Counted from the first letter of the stretch, positions 12,701 to 24,029 are shown. The stretch: 64,000 nucleotides of DNA from Brachionus rotundiformis (GCA_016802295.1 JAESIW010000129.1:1024265-1088264); one strand, 5' to 3'. A program made the numbers and translations. The notes: generated by a model from the letters alone, not told the origin.

Positions 12701-15199
12701 GACCCACAATGTTTCTCTGTGGTATCAAAGGCTTTCCTGAAGTCAACGAAGCTAAAATGGCTGTTCCATTTCAGACTGTTTTCTATGATGTTCTTCAGTG
12801 AAGATATCTGATCAATTCATCCTCTTGCTCTCCTCTAAGTATCGCATCCAAAGCACATCTAGCTCTTCCCAGAACTATTCTGCAGAAATTAAAACTTAAG
12901 TTGTATAAATTTTTTTTTACTTTTCTTTTTATTTCTACTCACCATTATTATCATCATCACGATATTTATCTTAATCCTATTACGAATAGTGTTTGATTCT
13001 TGGGCTCACTTAGCATCTTTTCTGATTGTCATTTTTCCAGAGTTACGCACCACTCGAATTTCTCGTGGAAAAGTTTCAATTAGCTATCTTAAATGACCTG
13101 CGATTAGATCTTTGTCAATGGTTTAAAAGGTTTTCTTGGAGCCAATTAAGTTCTGAGACAATCGACAATTCCATTCCAGACTTAGTTCTATGATGTTACC
13201 AAGCTGATCTGATTTTTGCATCCTCTACCTAATTTCTTGACACCATATATTTCTATTGAGGCCATGCATTAATTCTACCATGGTACCTCAAATAGCTTTA
13301 AACTATTTGAAAGCTTTCATTTAAGTTTATTTCTAAACTATATGTGGCCAATTATTCAATTCTACCATCTACCATCTGGTCACAGTAAAGTATCTATTCT
13401 AATTCTGTCAGTTCGATCAGCAGAGTGAACTTGGTCATATTCAACCATTTTTGATCAACTATTTTTTTTTAATAAAATAAATTGAACATATTTGTATATA
13501 AAAAATGATAAAAATACATTATATAATTTAAAAAAAATTATTTTTAATTCTAGTTTAAAAATATAAATGATTTTTGGACATGGTCAATTGAAAATTTATC
13601 CAATAATCTGCGAGCTGGTAACTGGTATAACTCAGATCGACCTTATAACCTAGCCGGATTCTTGAACGACAAGACATCAAGAATGCTTGGCTATGCCACC
13701 ATTCGCCAAGTAAAAGTCAAGAAAAGTAAAATTAATAGGAAAAAAAAATAGAAAAATTATCTAAAAAAATTTGTATAGACTCTTGCGATGTGGTAAATCA
13801 ATTCAAATCGGAGATAGCATTCTGTGATGAAGATCTAAGCTTTTTTAACTATGATGATGGTAATTATGGTTTCAATTGGACCAATTACAATGAAAGTTTT
13901 AGGCCAGCTCATGGCTCTGAACAAATTTACCGTGCATTCCAGTACCGGGATTCTAGTTCTTTGGACACCTTTCCGCTTTATGGCAGCTACAACTCTTATT
14001 TGGGAGGCGGATATGTTTATGAGCTAAGAGGACGAAAGGAGTATCTAAGAGGCAATTTGTCCCAATTGCAGCTACTGAATTGGATTGATAGACAAACAAG
14101 AGCGGTCATTGTTGAATTTTCCGCCTATAATCCTAATCTCAACTTAATTATTGCGGCTTCGATACTGGTCGAAATCTTGCCAAGTGGTAACATATTAACC
14201 ACCGCTCGATTTGACCCATTGAACATTTTCAATGAGATAAAATCAAACAGTTATGTCCTCAAACTGGTCTTGGACGCTGTTTACATGTTGTTTATAATAT
14301 TTTTTATGGTGAAACAAATTTTTGTCATGGTCAAGATTGGTCTGAAGCAGTACTTCAAGCAATTTTGGAACTATATTGAATGGGGCTTAATTATTTGCTC
14401 TTGGACAGCGTTTGGAATTTTTATTTACCGCTTGACCAAGGCGTATGAAATTTTAGACTTCTTTAAGAAAACAAATGGATATGGCTATCTTAATTTACAG
14501 AGATTAAACTATTGGAACCAGTTATTAAGCATTTTTATGGCATTTTGCGCATCACTTGGCACGCTTAAGTTCCTAAAGCTGTTCAGATTTAACAACAAAA
14601 TTTACGCCATTGCCAACACTTTGAAGGTTTCAATAAAACAATTGTTTGGCTTTGCGCTTGTATTTTTGATAATTTGGCTCGCATTTGTCCAGCTTATTTA
14701 TCTATTTTACTATGAAAAACTGTGGAGCTATTACACAATATTCCGATCAGCGACAACCTCTTTCCAAATTATGCTTGGAAAATTTGACAGCTCGTCTGTA
14801 ATCAGAGAGAGCCAGTGGCTAGGACCGCTCATATTTTCTGCCTATAACATAATGATAGTACTGATAATGCTTAATCTATTTATATCGATTGTATGCGACG
14901 CTTTTGAGCAGGTGAGACAAGACATTGAGACCAAAGGCAATGAGATAGAGATAGTGGACTACTTTTTGGAACAGATAGATGGGCTTTTTGGCGGATCAGG
15001 TAAAAGAAACAACCAAGAGAATGTCAGTAATGATGAATACATTGAAAACTATGAGCATTTGCCAAATAAGATAGATGAATTACTGAATGTCCTATCTGAA
15101 GTATGACCAAAGGTTTAAACTTTTTAAAATTTTTTATCTTCTTTGATTTAGAATGCCGAACAAAATCAAGATTATATAACCAAATCAAAACAATTTTAG
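710..15199 (+). CDS. Polycystin-1-like receptor/channel, 3' part of gene, 15 exons
   Basis: Exons read by eye: 710-918, 974-1133, 1398-1540, 1591-2846, 4396-4619, 4671-4946, 5000-5406, 6542-6844, 6891-7005, 8652-10755, 10858-11170, 11710-12075, 13554-13725, 13779-15100, 15152-15199. All phases agree and give about 2,471 codons; the 5' end lies left of the window. Order of parts: a PKD repeat (DYGD motif, exon 1), a cysteine-bearing REJ-like region (exons 4-9), a GPS site (CQSNHLT, 9749-9766), a membrane segment, a PLAT/LH2 domain (about 9985-10345), further membrane segments, the polycystin extracellular domain (exons 13-14) and a PKD-type cation channel with pore LGKFD. About 11 membrane spans, as in the polycystin-1 family. 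Such proteins act at the plasma or ciliary membrane with a PKD2-type partner. Which paralogue (PKD1, PKD1L or PKDREJ type) I cannot say. Large introns at 2847-4395, 7006-8651 and 12076-13553 carry retrotransposon debris. Confidence 0.9.
3480..4130. mobile_element. Rearranged non-LTR retrotransposon (LINE) fragments in polycystin intron
   Basis: On the plus strand, 3838-4030 translates with stops to reverse-transcriptase text such as LREEQAGFR, then DQIFALRNIIEQ, then a degraded RT palm region. The left part, 3480-3810, matches the minus-strand LINE copies near 12,100-12,500 and 42,600-42,760 (shared string around CCTAAGTATGTGAATTTGC). The two parts therefore lie in opposite orientations. This is inactive debris inside the 2847-4395 intron. 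Confidence 0.7.
7050..7520 (-). mobile_element. 3' end of a CR1/Jockey-like LINE with (CTA)n tail
   Basis: Read on the minus strand this gives the usual end of a LINE reverse-transcriptase ORF. There is a TLEKVQRR block, then RRQRGDLIQLFKV, then, after frame slips, NFFINRTAKLCNGLPDDI. The element ends in a trinucleotide tail, seen on the plus strand as (TAG)n at 7080-7102. It lies in the 7006-8651 polycystin intron. Several frame changes show it is dead. Confidence 0.8.
7548..7720 (+). mobile_element. Truncated MITE (one arm)
   Basis: It begins GGCATTGTGAAATTTGG and follows the left arm of the complete MITE at 42050-42393 nearly base for base for over 70 bp. It continues through a related internal segment (GATACACCCGATACATCC versus a similar string at 42206). 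No matching right inverted repeat is seen, so this copy is truncated. It sits directly upstream, on the minus strand, of the LINE tail. Confidence 0.75.
7941..8043 (-). pseudogene. Short coding remnant ending in an AT-hook
   Basis: The minus strand reads about 32 codons, open from a stop upstream, ending KRQRGRPKSN and a stop. KRxRGRPK is the AT-hook DNA-binding core. The stretch lies in a polycystin intron on the antisense strand next to LINE and MITE debris, so it is probably the tail of a transposon protein. The source family is not identified. Confidence 0.4.
9749..9766 (+). other. GPS autoproteolysis site in the polycystin
   Basis: The codons read CQSNHLT, followed by a small-residue stretch and, about 25 codons later, the first membrane helix. 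In the GPS/GAIN family cleavage falls between L and T of HLT, here between 9763 and 9764. The residue usually Cys two positions after the first Cys is Ser here, but HLT is intact, so cleavage is plausible. Confidence 0.75.
12110..12900 (-). mobile_element. Degenerate LINE reverse-transcriptase fragment
   Basis: The minus strand carries RT palm text with frame slips: FVDFRKAF around 12,730-12,750 and a GIRQRF..DYVMRKST block around 12,510-12,590. The segment 12,110-12,500 is clearly similar to 41,960-42,900 over several hundred bases, apart from the MITE inserted in that copy. It lies in the polycystin intron 12076-13553, antisense to the gene. Confidence 0.75.
12960..13290 (-). mobile_element. 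Second degenerate LINE fragment, same family
   Basis: The bases around 13,160-13,235 (ATTCCATTCCAGAC, then TGATCTGATTTTTGCATCC) parallel those at 12,765-12,825 in the preceding fragment and, in reverse, 3,870-3,950. This marks an independent copy of the same RT region. It is heavily decayed and has no usable frame. Confidence 0.6.
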
Positions 15200-15592
15200 A
15201 TATAAAAATATAAACAAATAAACAACTCTAACAAGAAAATAAGCAAAATTTATTTTAAAATAAACTATTAAATAAAGCATTTAAAAAAATCAATTGAATT
15301 AAATCATGAAATTTCCTAATATTGAAAAAAAAAGAATTAAAAAAAAATGTGACTAAAAAAATCTTGTAAACATTTTAAAGTCATATAAAAAAAATAGAAA
15401 TTTTTTATTAATTATTTTCCAAGAAATATTTGAATTGCATTATGAAAAATTATAGACAAATAAAATATTTTCTTTAATTTAAAACCAGATTTGAAAAAAT
15501 TAAAAAAAAAACAATACAAGAAAAAAGTAAAATAAAAAATAATTAGAAATCATAAATCAAAAAATCATATCTAATAATAAAATAGCTATGAG

Positions 15593-17073
15593 ATGCGAAA
15601 TATTTACTTACGAAAGAAAGTTATTATAAAAACAACTATAACATTCGTTCTAATATGGATAATAATAAAATTGTCATCAAATAAGCCGGACAATTCGAAT
15701 TCAAACAAAGAAAATAATGAAAAAGCTTATCAAATTCTCAGTACAGCTATTTCAAGACCAGAGTATAACATAAACTGTGATGCAATATTTGAAATGGATA
15801 CGAGTGAAATAGAAAAATCGAAACAGCTTTTGAAAAATATGAGAGATGCTAATGGCAACATAAAATTGCTAAATGATAAGAATTTCATCTTTGAGAAAAA
15901 ATTTTGTCCTTTATTTCGACAAATACGTCAGTATGATCGCTTTGAAGCGGACGCAAATAATTCTTTTCCAATAGCTTATTCGATAATCACGCACATGAAC
16001 ACAGAACAGTTTGAGAGACTATTCAGAGTAATTTATCACCCCGATAATATTTACTGCATTCATGTAGACTCAAAGTCGAGTGCAGTATTCAAAGATTCTA
16101 TTAGATCACTTACGGACTGTTTTGACAATGTGTTTATAGCTTCGAAACTAGAAAATGTTTTCTATGCTAGCTTTGACAGACTTCAGGCAGACTTTAATTG
16201 TTTAAATGATCTATTCAATTTGAAAAAGCTGATAAACAAGCACGAAAACTTTATGAACAAAAAATATGTTGACTGGAAGTATTTCATGAACTTGGCTAGT
16301 ACTGAATTTCCATTGAGAACAAACAAAGAAATGAGAAAAATCTTACATGTGTACAATGGCTCAAATGAAATAGAAATAATAAAGAAATTTAGTTTGAATA
16401 GGATTATGAAAAAATGGGTTGCTATAAACAATAAGCTTCAACCTACAAACGAGAAAAAAACTGATCCTCCTCACAATTTCAAAATAGTCAAAGGTTATGC
16501 TTATGTTGTTCTAAGTCGGAAATTCGCTTTTTATGCACTTTATGATCAAAAAGCAAAAGATCTAGTAGAATGGTCAAAAGATACATGGAGTCCTGACGAA
16601 TGGTATATTATTCTTTTGTAAAATTTCCGCATCATTTTATTCTTATCTTGAAGGTTTTGGTCAACACTTCAATACAACACACAACACTTTGCAAATAGTA
16701 CTTTTAAAGGTAAATATTATTGTCTTTTATCTTATTAAAAAAGTACTCATTTACAATTTTTACTTTTTTAGACGTTAAAAATAAACAACGAATAGAAACA
16801 CTGTCAAGGTTTGCAGGTTGGGGAGGTGAATATAAATGCAAAGGCAAATGGCGTCACGGTGTATGTGTATTTTCGATTGAAGACTTGCCTGAAATGATCA
16901 ACAGAAATCATTTTGTTGTGAATAAATTCTTGCTCGATTATGATCCAATTTCATATCAGTGTATGGAAAATTGGTACTTGAGAAAAGAAAAGCTAAACTT
17001 GCCATTGAACATGTTTTTTTATTGCAATTTTTTACAAGATCATTTAACTAGTCTCAAATGTCATCAATCATGA
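15593..17073 (+). CDS. GCNT-like (GT14, Branch domain) glycosyltransferase, copy 1
   Basis: Three exons, 15593-16602, 16654-16709 and 16772-17073, join in phase to 455 codons; introns are 51 and 62 bp. A short basic N-terminus is followed by one membrane anchor (about residues 10-27), as in type II Golgi enzymes. The core matches the core-2/I-branching beta-1,6-GlcNAc-transferase family: SFPIAYSIITH, YCIHVDSKS, ASTEFPLRTN, then SPDEWFWSTLQ formed across intron 1. Cysteine-rich C-terminal text such as KWRHGVCVF follows. It probably adds GlcNAc branches to glycans in the Golgi; xylosyltransferase is the related alternative. A near-identical paralogue lies at 20046-21526. The ATG chosen is the first that gives the full anchor. 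Confidence 0.85.
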
Positions 17074-17090
17074 TTTTATTGTTTTAATTA
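15651..17090 (+). repeat. Duplicated block, unit 1 (pairs with 20104-21543)
   Basis: From TAATATGGAT at 15651 to about 17090 this block is almost identical, introns included, to 20104-21543 at a constant offset of 4,453 bases, with no indels seen. Upstream of 15651 and downstream of 17090 the similarity ends sharply. Confidence 0.85.
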
Positions 17091-19086
17091 TTTATTTATT
17101 TATTTACTATATTAATTTGTCATCGATTCGACCGATTTTTATTTTAATATTTATCTAATTAAATTTTTTTTTTATTTAATGAAAATACTTCTTAGAACAG
17201 ATTTTTTATTTAATCTTAGAAATTATTTTTGCAAATGTGTTAAAACTTTTAAGATAATTGATGTACATGGAATGATGATGTCTTTCCCTAAGAAACCTGC
17301 GAACTCGGCAACTACTTAGACTTGCTTGGAACCAAAAACCAACCAACTTCTCCCTCACTCTAGATAAAGTCTTAACTTAAGTCTTAGTCCTCCAAAGTTA
17401 CGTCTCCCTTTAGCTCCACAGCAGAATCTCGTTGTTCTCGGTTTCTATACTGCACAAACGATGCATGTGGCTGCAACCACCTATTTCTTTTTTTTCATCA
17501 GGGCATGCAACCTGCCGAACGGCAAAGTTATGGTGACTTCTTTTTGATTTCAATTTTCGTGAAATTTTTTTAATTTTTAAAAAATTAAGTGAATCTTTAT
17601 CAAAAGCACTATTAAAAAATTAAAATTAAAATTAAAATTAGATTCTGGATGGTTTTATTTCTTGAATTTAATAATTTTTAAGGCGATAATTAATATGTAT
17701 TTAAAAAATTATACAAAAATAACAATTTTCGTCTTAATAAAAATAGCTCTTAGTTTACCAAATTGAATGACTACCAATTATTATTAGTCATTGCAAGAAA
17801 AAGATTATTTTGGAATGGTACGAGGAGAATAATTAAACTGACATTAGTTGGTTTTTTCAACAGAAATGTAAAGTTTTTGATGAAATAGAAATTTGAAAAT
17901 AATGTAAGAAGTAAAAAAATGATGATATGGAAAAATCATTTCATCTTTAAATGTATCATTTTTTTCCAAAGAGATCTCTTTTTTCTCAAAATATCAAAAA
18001 TTGAAGCTAATAATAAAATTAAAATGAATTAAAACTAATATTTAAATGAGACTTTTACTAATTTCTAATTAAAGAGGGAGCTAAATATTTTAAAAGTCAA
18101 CATTAAATTCTATATTTAATTTCCAAAAATTTTATAGTCGTACAATTATGCATAGCGCTAGGCAAAAGTCTTATATGATTTGATAAATATAAAAACTAGT
18201 CTCTATTAAATTTAAAAAAAATAAGCTTTGAAACTTTATTTAATATAAAATGACCATAAGCTTTCTACAAGAGATCAACAACAAAGGACAAAATCGTTAT
18301 CGATTTTTTATCAAACAGAGTTGCTGAATCATGGAATAAACTATTAAAAGAAGAAATTTCTGAAATTGATGAAGACTGCAATAGCCTTAATGGCTCATTT
18401 TTGCGCTGGTATAAACCACTAAACCACAGGAACTACTACTACTACTAAAAATAATTTTTTAATATGACCAGAAAGCTTCAGTAAGCCCTAAAAATAAGTT
18501 TTACCAATAAACTTAAAATCGTTCAAAATTGCATAAAATTTAATATTATGATCCTATTTTGAAATAAATGCTCAAAGTTTATTAAAAATTAATTACAAGT
18601 TTAATTAGAATATCTTATTAAATTTCAAAATTTATTAATTCATTTATTTCGTACAATTATTTATTAAAATTATCAGTCCAAAATTTTGACCACTATTTAG
18701 TCATAAAATAATTTCAAAGAGTTCAAAATTTATATAATAAAATACACAACTTATCCAATTCACCCATAACATTTTTAATATAAATAAAATTAAATATATT
18801 TAAAATTTTAATTAAAAACTGCTGAATTGATAAACTTTAAATTTTTTTATTGAAACAAAAAATATAAATCTATGAAATTTTAGTTTACTTTAGGACTTCT
18901 GATTTAAAGACTATATCTAAAATAAACAAAAATAAAATGATATAACCTTGTAAAACATTTTAAAAATTTTTCTTATCGATTATCCCGAAAATATTAGATA
19001 TAAGCACTATCTTATCTTTGACGCAATTATTTGAGGAAGATAAAATTGATATTTAGTAAAATTTTACGTTAAAAGATAAGAAAAAG
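17074..19086. other. Intergenic region between glycosyltransferase copy 1 and the orphan gene
   Basis: Mostly AT-rich with no convincing gene. A stretch of higher GC at about 17,270-17,530 has no readable ORF that I can assign. A LINE 3' end lies at 18285-18447, listed separately. The rest is featureless. Confidence 0.5.
18285..18447 (+). mobile_element. LINE 3' terminus with (CTA)n tail
   Basis: The plus strand reads IDFLSNRVAESWNKLLKEE, the NRV..WN.L signature at the C-terminus of CR1/Jockey-like reverse transcriptases. A stop follows within a (CTA)n tail at 18432-18446. Only about 50 codons remain. Confidence 0.75.
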
Positions 19087-19650
19087 ATGTATATAAGCAA
19101 ACAAACTGTCTCATTTTTATCCATACATGAAATGAATAACCTAGCTCGTGTTGCACCATTGAAACCAATTGATTTGACCAAAAGATTCTTCAATACTGAA
19201 CCTAAGAAGCATCACTATTTGGAAAAAATAATTAAAAGAGTTATTTTGGAGTTTAAAAATAATGATAAAATATTTCTGACGGATGATATCAAAAATGTAT
19301 TTAGACAGTTCTATCAGGTTAAACACATCAACATAAATATGTCCGATCAGGATATAACAAAATTACATTCAGAAAAAGGTCTCGATTTATGTGTGTTAAA
19401 AATATCGGATCTTGCCAACATGGTGAGCTTTGGACGCCAATCGGTCAAAAATTTGATCTTAATTAATGATGAAAATATGGATTCCTCCAAAATGGCAAAA
19501 GTTGCAGCAAAAATAAAGCCAAATTTGGTAATAGACAATCAATTTGTTTTCAAATATGAGCCTATTCTGAATATATTGGAGCCGATGGAAAATTTTCAAT
19601 TAGAAAGTGAGACAAAAAAAATTAAAAAATTATTACAAGAATGTTTTTAA
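19087..19650 (+). CDS. Uncharacterised 187-aa protein between the glycosyltransferase copies
   Basis: A single uninterrupted exon, ATG at 19087, stop at 19648-19650. I do not recognise the product. There is no signal peptide and no membrane helix. It is lysine-rich with alternating hydrophobic segments, looks soluble and mixed alpha/beta, and has a single internal Cys (in LDLCVLKI) besides one near the C-terminus. Codon usage and length make it more credible than the surrounding AT-rich noise. Purine-rich AAAAAG precedes the ATG. It separates the two copies of the duplicated glycosyltransferase and is itself not duplicated. Confidence 0.6.
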   Translation: MYISKQTVSFLSIHEMNNLARVAPLKPIDLTKRFFNTEPKKHHYLEKIIKRVILEFKNNDKIFLTDDIKNVFRQFYQVKHININMSDQDITKLHSEKGLDLCVLKISDLANMVSFGRQSVKNLILINDENMDSSKMAKVAAKIKPNLVIDNQFVFKYEPILNILEPMENFQLESETKKIKKLLQECF

Positions 19651-20045
19651 AAAGAATTTTTAGGAGTTTATAAAATTTAAATGTGATATTAATTAAATAA
19701 AAAAACAATCTCAATTATTTTTTAACTAAAAAAAGCTAATCAATATGGTAAAAAATAAAAAGTTTCATTTCCATAGTGATCAAATGATACGAGGAACTAA
19801 ATTTAAAAAAAAATTAAATTACTAGGACCGGATTCAAAGTTTTATAAGAACAAATGTTGTTAATAATTTATTCATTAAATTTAAATTAGGTTAACAACAA
19901 AAGACTTTTTATTGCAATTTGATACTAGTTATTAATTTTTTGGAAAAATTTATGTTAAAAAAAAATTTCAGTCGATAGCATATTTTAGATAATCATTGTT
20001 TGTATGAATTTTAAAAATATGCCTCAGAATGAATGAGATTTGAGA

Positions 20046-21526
20046 ATGAATTTAATTTTATTAAAGAAAAAAAAATTCTTCAAAACTTGGATTATAATAG
20101 TTTTAATATGGATAATAATAAAATTGTCATCAAATAAGCCGGACAATTCGAATTCAAACAAAGAAAATGACGAAAAAGCTTATCAAATTCTCAGTACAGC
20201 TATTTCAAGACCAGAGTATAACATAAACTGTGATGCAATATTTGAAATGGATACGAGTGAAATAGAAAAATCGAAACAGCTTTTGAAAAAAATGAGAGAT
20301 GCTAATGGCAACGTAAAATTGCTAAATGATAAGAATTTCATTTTTGAGAAAAAATTTTGTCCTTTATTTCGACAAATACGTCAGTATGATCGCTTCGAAG
20401 CGGACGCAAATAATTCTTTTCCAATAGCTTATTCGATAATCACACACATCAACACAGAGCAGTTTGAGAGACTATTCAGAGTAATTTATCACCCGGATAA
20501 TATCTACTGCATTCATGTAGACTCAAAGTCGAGTGCAGTATTCAAAGATTCTATTAGATCAATTACGGACTGTTTTGACAATGTGTTTATAGCTTCGAAA
20601 CTAGAAAATGTTTTCTATGCTAGCTTTGACAGACTTCAGGCAGACTTTAATTGTTTAAATGATCTATTCAATTTGAAAAAGCTGATAAACAAGCACGAAA
20701 ACTTTATGAACAAAAAATATGTTGACTGGAAGTATTTCATGAACTTGGCTAGTACTGAATTTCCATTGAGAACAAACAAAGAAATGAGAAAAATCTTACA
20801 TGTGTACAATGGCTCAAATGAAATAGAAATAATAAAGAAATTTAGTTTGAATAGGATTATGAAAAAATGGGTTGCTATAAACAATAAGCTTCAACCTACA
20901 AACGAGAAAAAAACTGATCCTCCTCACAATTTCAAAATAGTCAAAGGTTATGCTTATGTTGTTCTAAGTCGGAAATTCGCTTTTTATGCACTTTATGATC
21001 AAAAAGCAAAAGATCTAGTAGAATGGTCAAAAGATACATGGAGTCCTGACGAATGGTATATTATTCTCTTGTAAAATTTCCGCATCATTTTATTCTTATC
21101 TTGAAGGTTTTGGTCAACACTTCAATACAACACACAACACTTTGCAAATAGTACTTTTAAAGGTAAATATTATTGTCTTTTATCTTATTAAAACAGTACT
21201 CATTTACAATTTTTACTTTTTTAGACGTTAAAAATAAACAACGAATAGAAACACTGTCAAGGTTTGCAGGTTGGGGAGGTGAATATAAATGCAAAGGCAA
21301 ATGGCGTCACGGTGTATGTGTATTTTCGATTGAAGACTTGCCTGAAATGATCAACAGAAATCATTTTGTTGTGAATAAATTCTTGCTCGATTATGATCCA
21401 ATTTCATATCAGTGTATGGAAAATTGGTACTTGAGAAAAGAAAAGCTAACCTTGCCATTGAACATGTTTTTTTATTGCAATTTTTTACAAGATCATTTAA
21501 CTAGTCTCAAATGTCATCAATCATGA
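20046..21526 (+). CDS. GCNT-like (GT14, Branch domain) glycosyltransferase, copy 2
   Basis: Exons 20046-21055, 21107-21162 and 21225-21526, 455 codons, the same structure and length as copy 1. From residue about 20 onward it differs at only a handful of positions (for example HMN/HIN, SLTD/SITD, KLNL/KLTL). The first 20 residues differ almost completely but keep the same design: a basic start (LLKKKKFF) and a membrane anchor. Both copies appear intact, with the same domain signatures, so both may be active Golgi enzymes with different anchors. Flanking DNA is unrelated to that of copy 1. Confidence 0.85.
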
Positions 21527-21543
21527 TTTTATTGTTTTAATTA
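20104..21543 (+). repeat. Duplicated block, unit 2 (pairs with 15651-17090)
   Basis: Counterpart of 15651-17090 at an offset of 4,453 bases. The edges coincide with the membrane-anchor codons at the 5' side and lie about 17 bases past the stop codon at the 3' side. Confidence 0.85.
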
Positions 21544-21719
21544 TATCTTGTTTACTTTTATTAAATAAATACAAATTTTTATTACAATTTTTTTTTTGCT
21601 TAAAGCCAGACAAGTTGTTAAGTTAAATTTTTTTAAAAACTTAAAAATTTCATTCATAAATTAATAATTTAAAATTGTTTGAAGCGCCTTTTGCTTTTAT
21701 TTTTTGCTTAGTTTAAATA

Positions 21720-24029
21720 ATGGAACAAAAGACCGATATCCCTTCATATCGATTATTCAACGACCCTTCTTGGCGCAGAATTATTAGTCAGTGCAGAGGT
21801 ACCAATCTTTCTTTAACATACATTAATGAATAAATTCATTTTTTTAAGAGGTTTTCAATGATCTGCACCTAAATTTAGAAACCAACTCCCAATCTGAAAT
21901 CATTAAGACAGAAACAGTTAATTTAAGTGATCAGTAATTTAACTCTAGATTAGTTAAATTAAATTTTAAAAATATTTTTTCAGATGCTGCGAAGCTAATC
22001 AAAAGTATATTGATATTATCGAAAATGAGCTCGGGATCATTAGTCCTGAAAATGAAAATAGAGAGAATTTTCAGGTTTTACTCAAAGTTTGGAAGCTTTG
22101 CCAAATCATCTTCATAAAATCATCGCCATGTAAAAATAAAATTCTGTTGAAATTTTTTTTTAATAATTTAAATACAGCCGGAACCCTACTAACCGATTTG
22201 CAAGAATGGTACAGGCACACCAACAATATCGACCCATTAATTCAAAATATCTTCTCAGCAAATGCTGATAATCCAGAAAATATATACTTAAATGAACAAT
22301 ACTGGATTTGTGTATACAACTAATTTACTGATTAAGTTTTTCTCATCTAATTTTTTAAGGTGCTTTTGGCTGTTATCCAGGGAAGAATAGACACTGCCAG
22401 ACACTTGCTCTCATTTTATCCCATTGAAAAAGCCCCAGTGCTCAGATCCATAAACGAGCTGCTTCATACCATGCCAAACTTATCAGTAATTAATAAAAGA
22501 TAAAAACAAAATAAAAAATTTCCAACTTAATTTTAAGACCCATGCCCACTTGAGTCTGTTTGAATTCAAAGCCAAGTGGGAGTATTGGCAAAAAAAGTGT
22601 GTACAAGTGTTGACCAGTGAAAATTTTGAAGGTGATAAAAATGATTATTTGCAAATAATATGCAAAGTAAGGGCTTACTTTGGTCAATTTTCCAATAATT
22701 AAAATAAATTGTATAAGATCTTATGTGCAGATGAAAAAACTTTTTTGGAACTTAAGCCTTTTTTCAACAATTGGTATTACATGCTAATATCTTATCTGTT
22801 CTATTCCAATCCGACATTTAATATAAGTGATATACACTTTTCCATACAGTCTGGTCCATTCATTAACCAGTTTGAAGCTGAATTGGATGACTTTGATTTT
22901 ATAATTTTGAAAATATTTGAATTTGATGTTAATGTGATTGCCAACGAGTGTCCAAACATTTTTCTGAACCATTTTTTCAGCTCACATTTCTTGGACATAT
23001 TGTACCTGAATGGAAAATTGCAGCTCAAAAATGAGTCGGACTTTACCAATTCATTTAAGGTCGAAAACCCGACACCAGTCCACGAACAGCATCTGATTGA
23101 ATACGCTCTTCAGCTCTTGTCTGCAGCATGGAACCCATCTAAACTCTCACTGTACCAAACAGCTTTTGATTATTTGATTAAGTGTGAAATTGACCAGTCT
23201 GGCATAGAGCAGATAGAGACCTACTTGGAAAGGATACCATTGACTGACGTGAGTGAGCGGGAGGCAGAGAAAATTTTTTACACAACTTTCCGGTATGGTC
23301 TGCACGACCTGGCCTTCTCAATGGGCCGGGTGATGCAAATGAAGGCGCTCAAGAGCGGCTTGTTTGGCACTGCTCTTGCCTGGAATGCAAAAATCAAGGA
23401 CTGCTCTTTTGGAAGCATACTGGCAGAGAGAATAATGCAGGAATTTTTTACCACTGGTGACATTAAATTGCTGGAATTGACCGAAAGCTTGACCAAAGAA
23501 ATTATTTACAGTGACAGATTAATATTTATAAGTAAATTTTATCTTTTAAATTATCTTAAAACTAAAAATATTATTAATTTTTATTAATTATAGACAAGTA
23601 CAGGGAATTTTACAAGCTGGCATATTTAAGCGGCAAATCGAATCGGTCCGAGAGGCTAAAACAAGCGGCTGACCTGCTTGTACAACTACTCGAGGTCCCC
23701 AATTTGATTCCATTTAAATTCAAAAAAAGAATTTTGTTCCAAGTACATGATCTTGTTGATGAGGTAAGATGGTCTCTTTGTGATGGAAAAAAAATTTCTT
23801 TTTGCCAATTAAGAATGTCTTTGGTGAAGATCAATTGTTCAGTGTGTTAAAGTCAATTCAATTTTATGAGAATAGACGTGCCTTTTTGGAAAAAAATTCA
23901 GCTTCTAATCAACTAAATGAGTGTAATTTGGATGACCAAATGACCGAAGAAAACAAATGGAAAAGTCTGTATGAAAAATTAAGTACCAAAATAGCTGAGA
24001 ATTTTGTCAAAAATAAAATTGAATGTTGA
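21720..24029 (+). CDS. NUP85: Nucleoporin Nup85
   Basis: Nine exons in consistent phase: 21720-21798, 21849-21933, 21984-22129, 22178-22311, 22360-22485, 22538-22666, 22718-23531, 23594-23763, 23814-24029, giving 632 codons against about 656 in human. Most introns are close to 50 bp. Nup85 is a helical scaffold member of the Nup107-160 (Y) complex of the nuclear pore, where it contacts Seh1. Family landmarks include YWICVLLAVIQGR, the NNWYYMLISYLFYSNP block, AFEFD-like IFEFDVN, HIERIP-like YLERIPL, the ALAWNAKIKD helix, and SDRLIFISKYRE (SDRL near 23,511; KYRE crossing the intron into exon 8). The ATG follows an AG at 21710-21711. The C-terminus looks complete. Confidence 0.92.
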
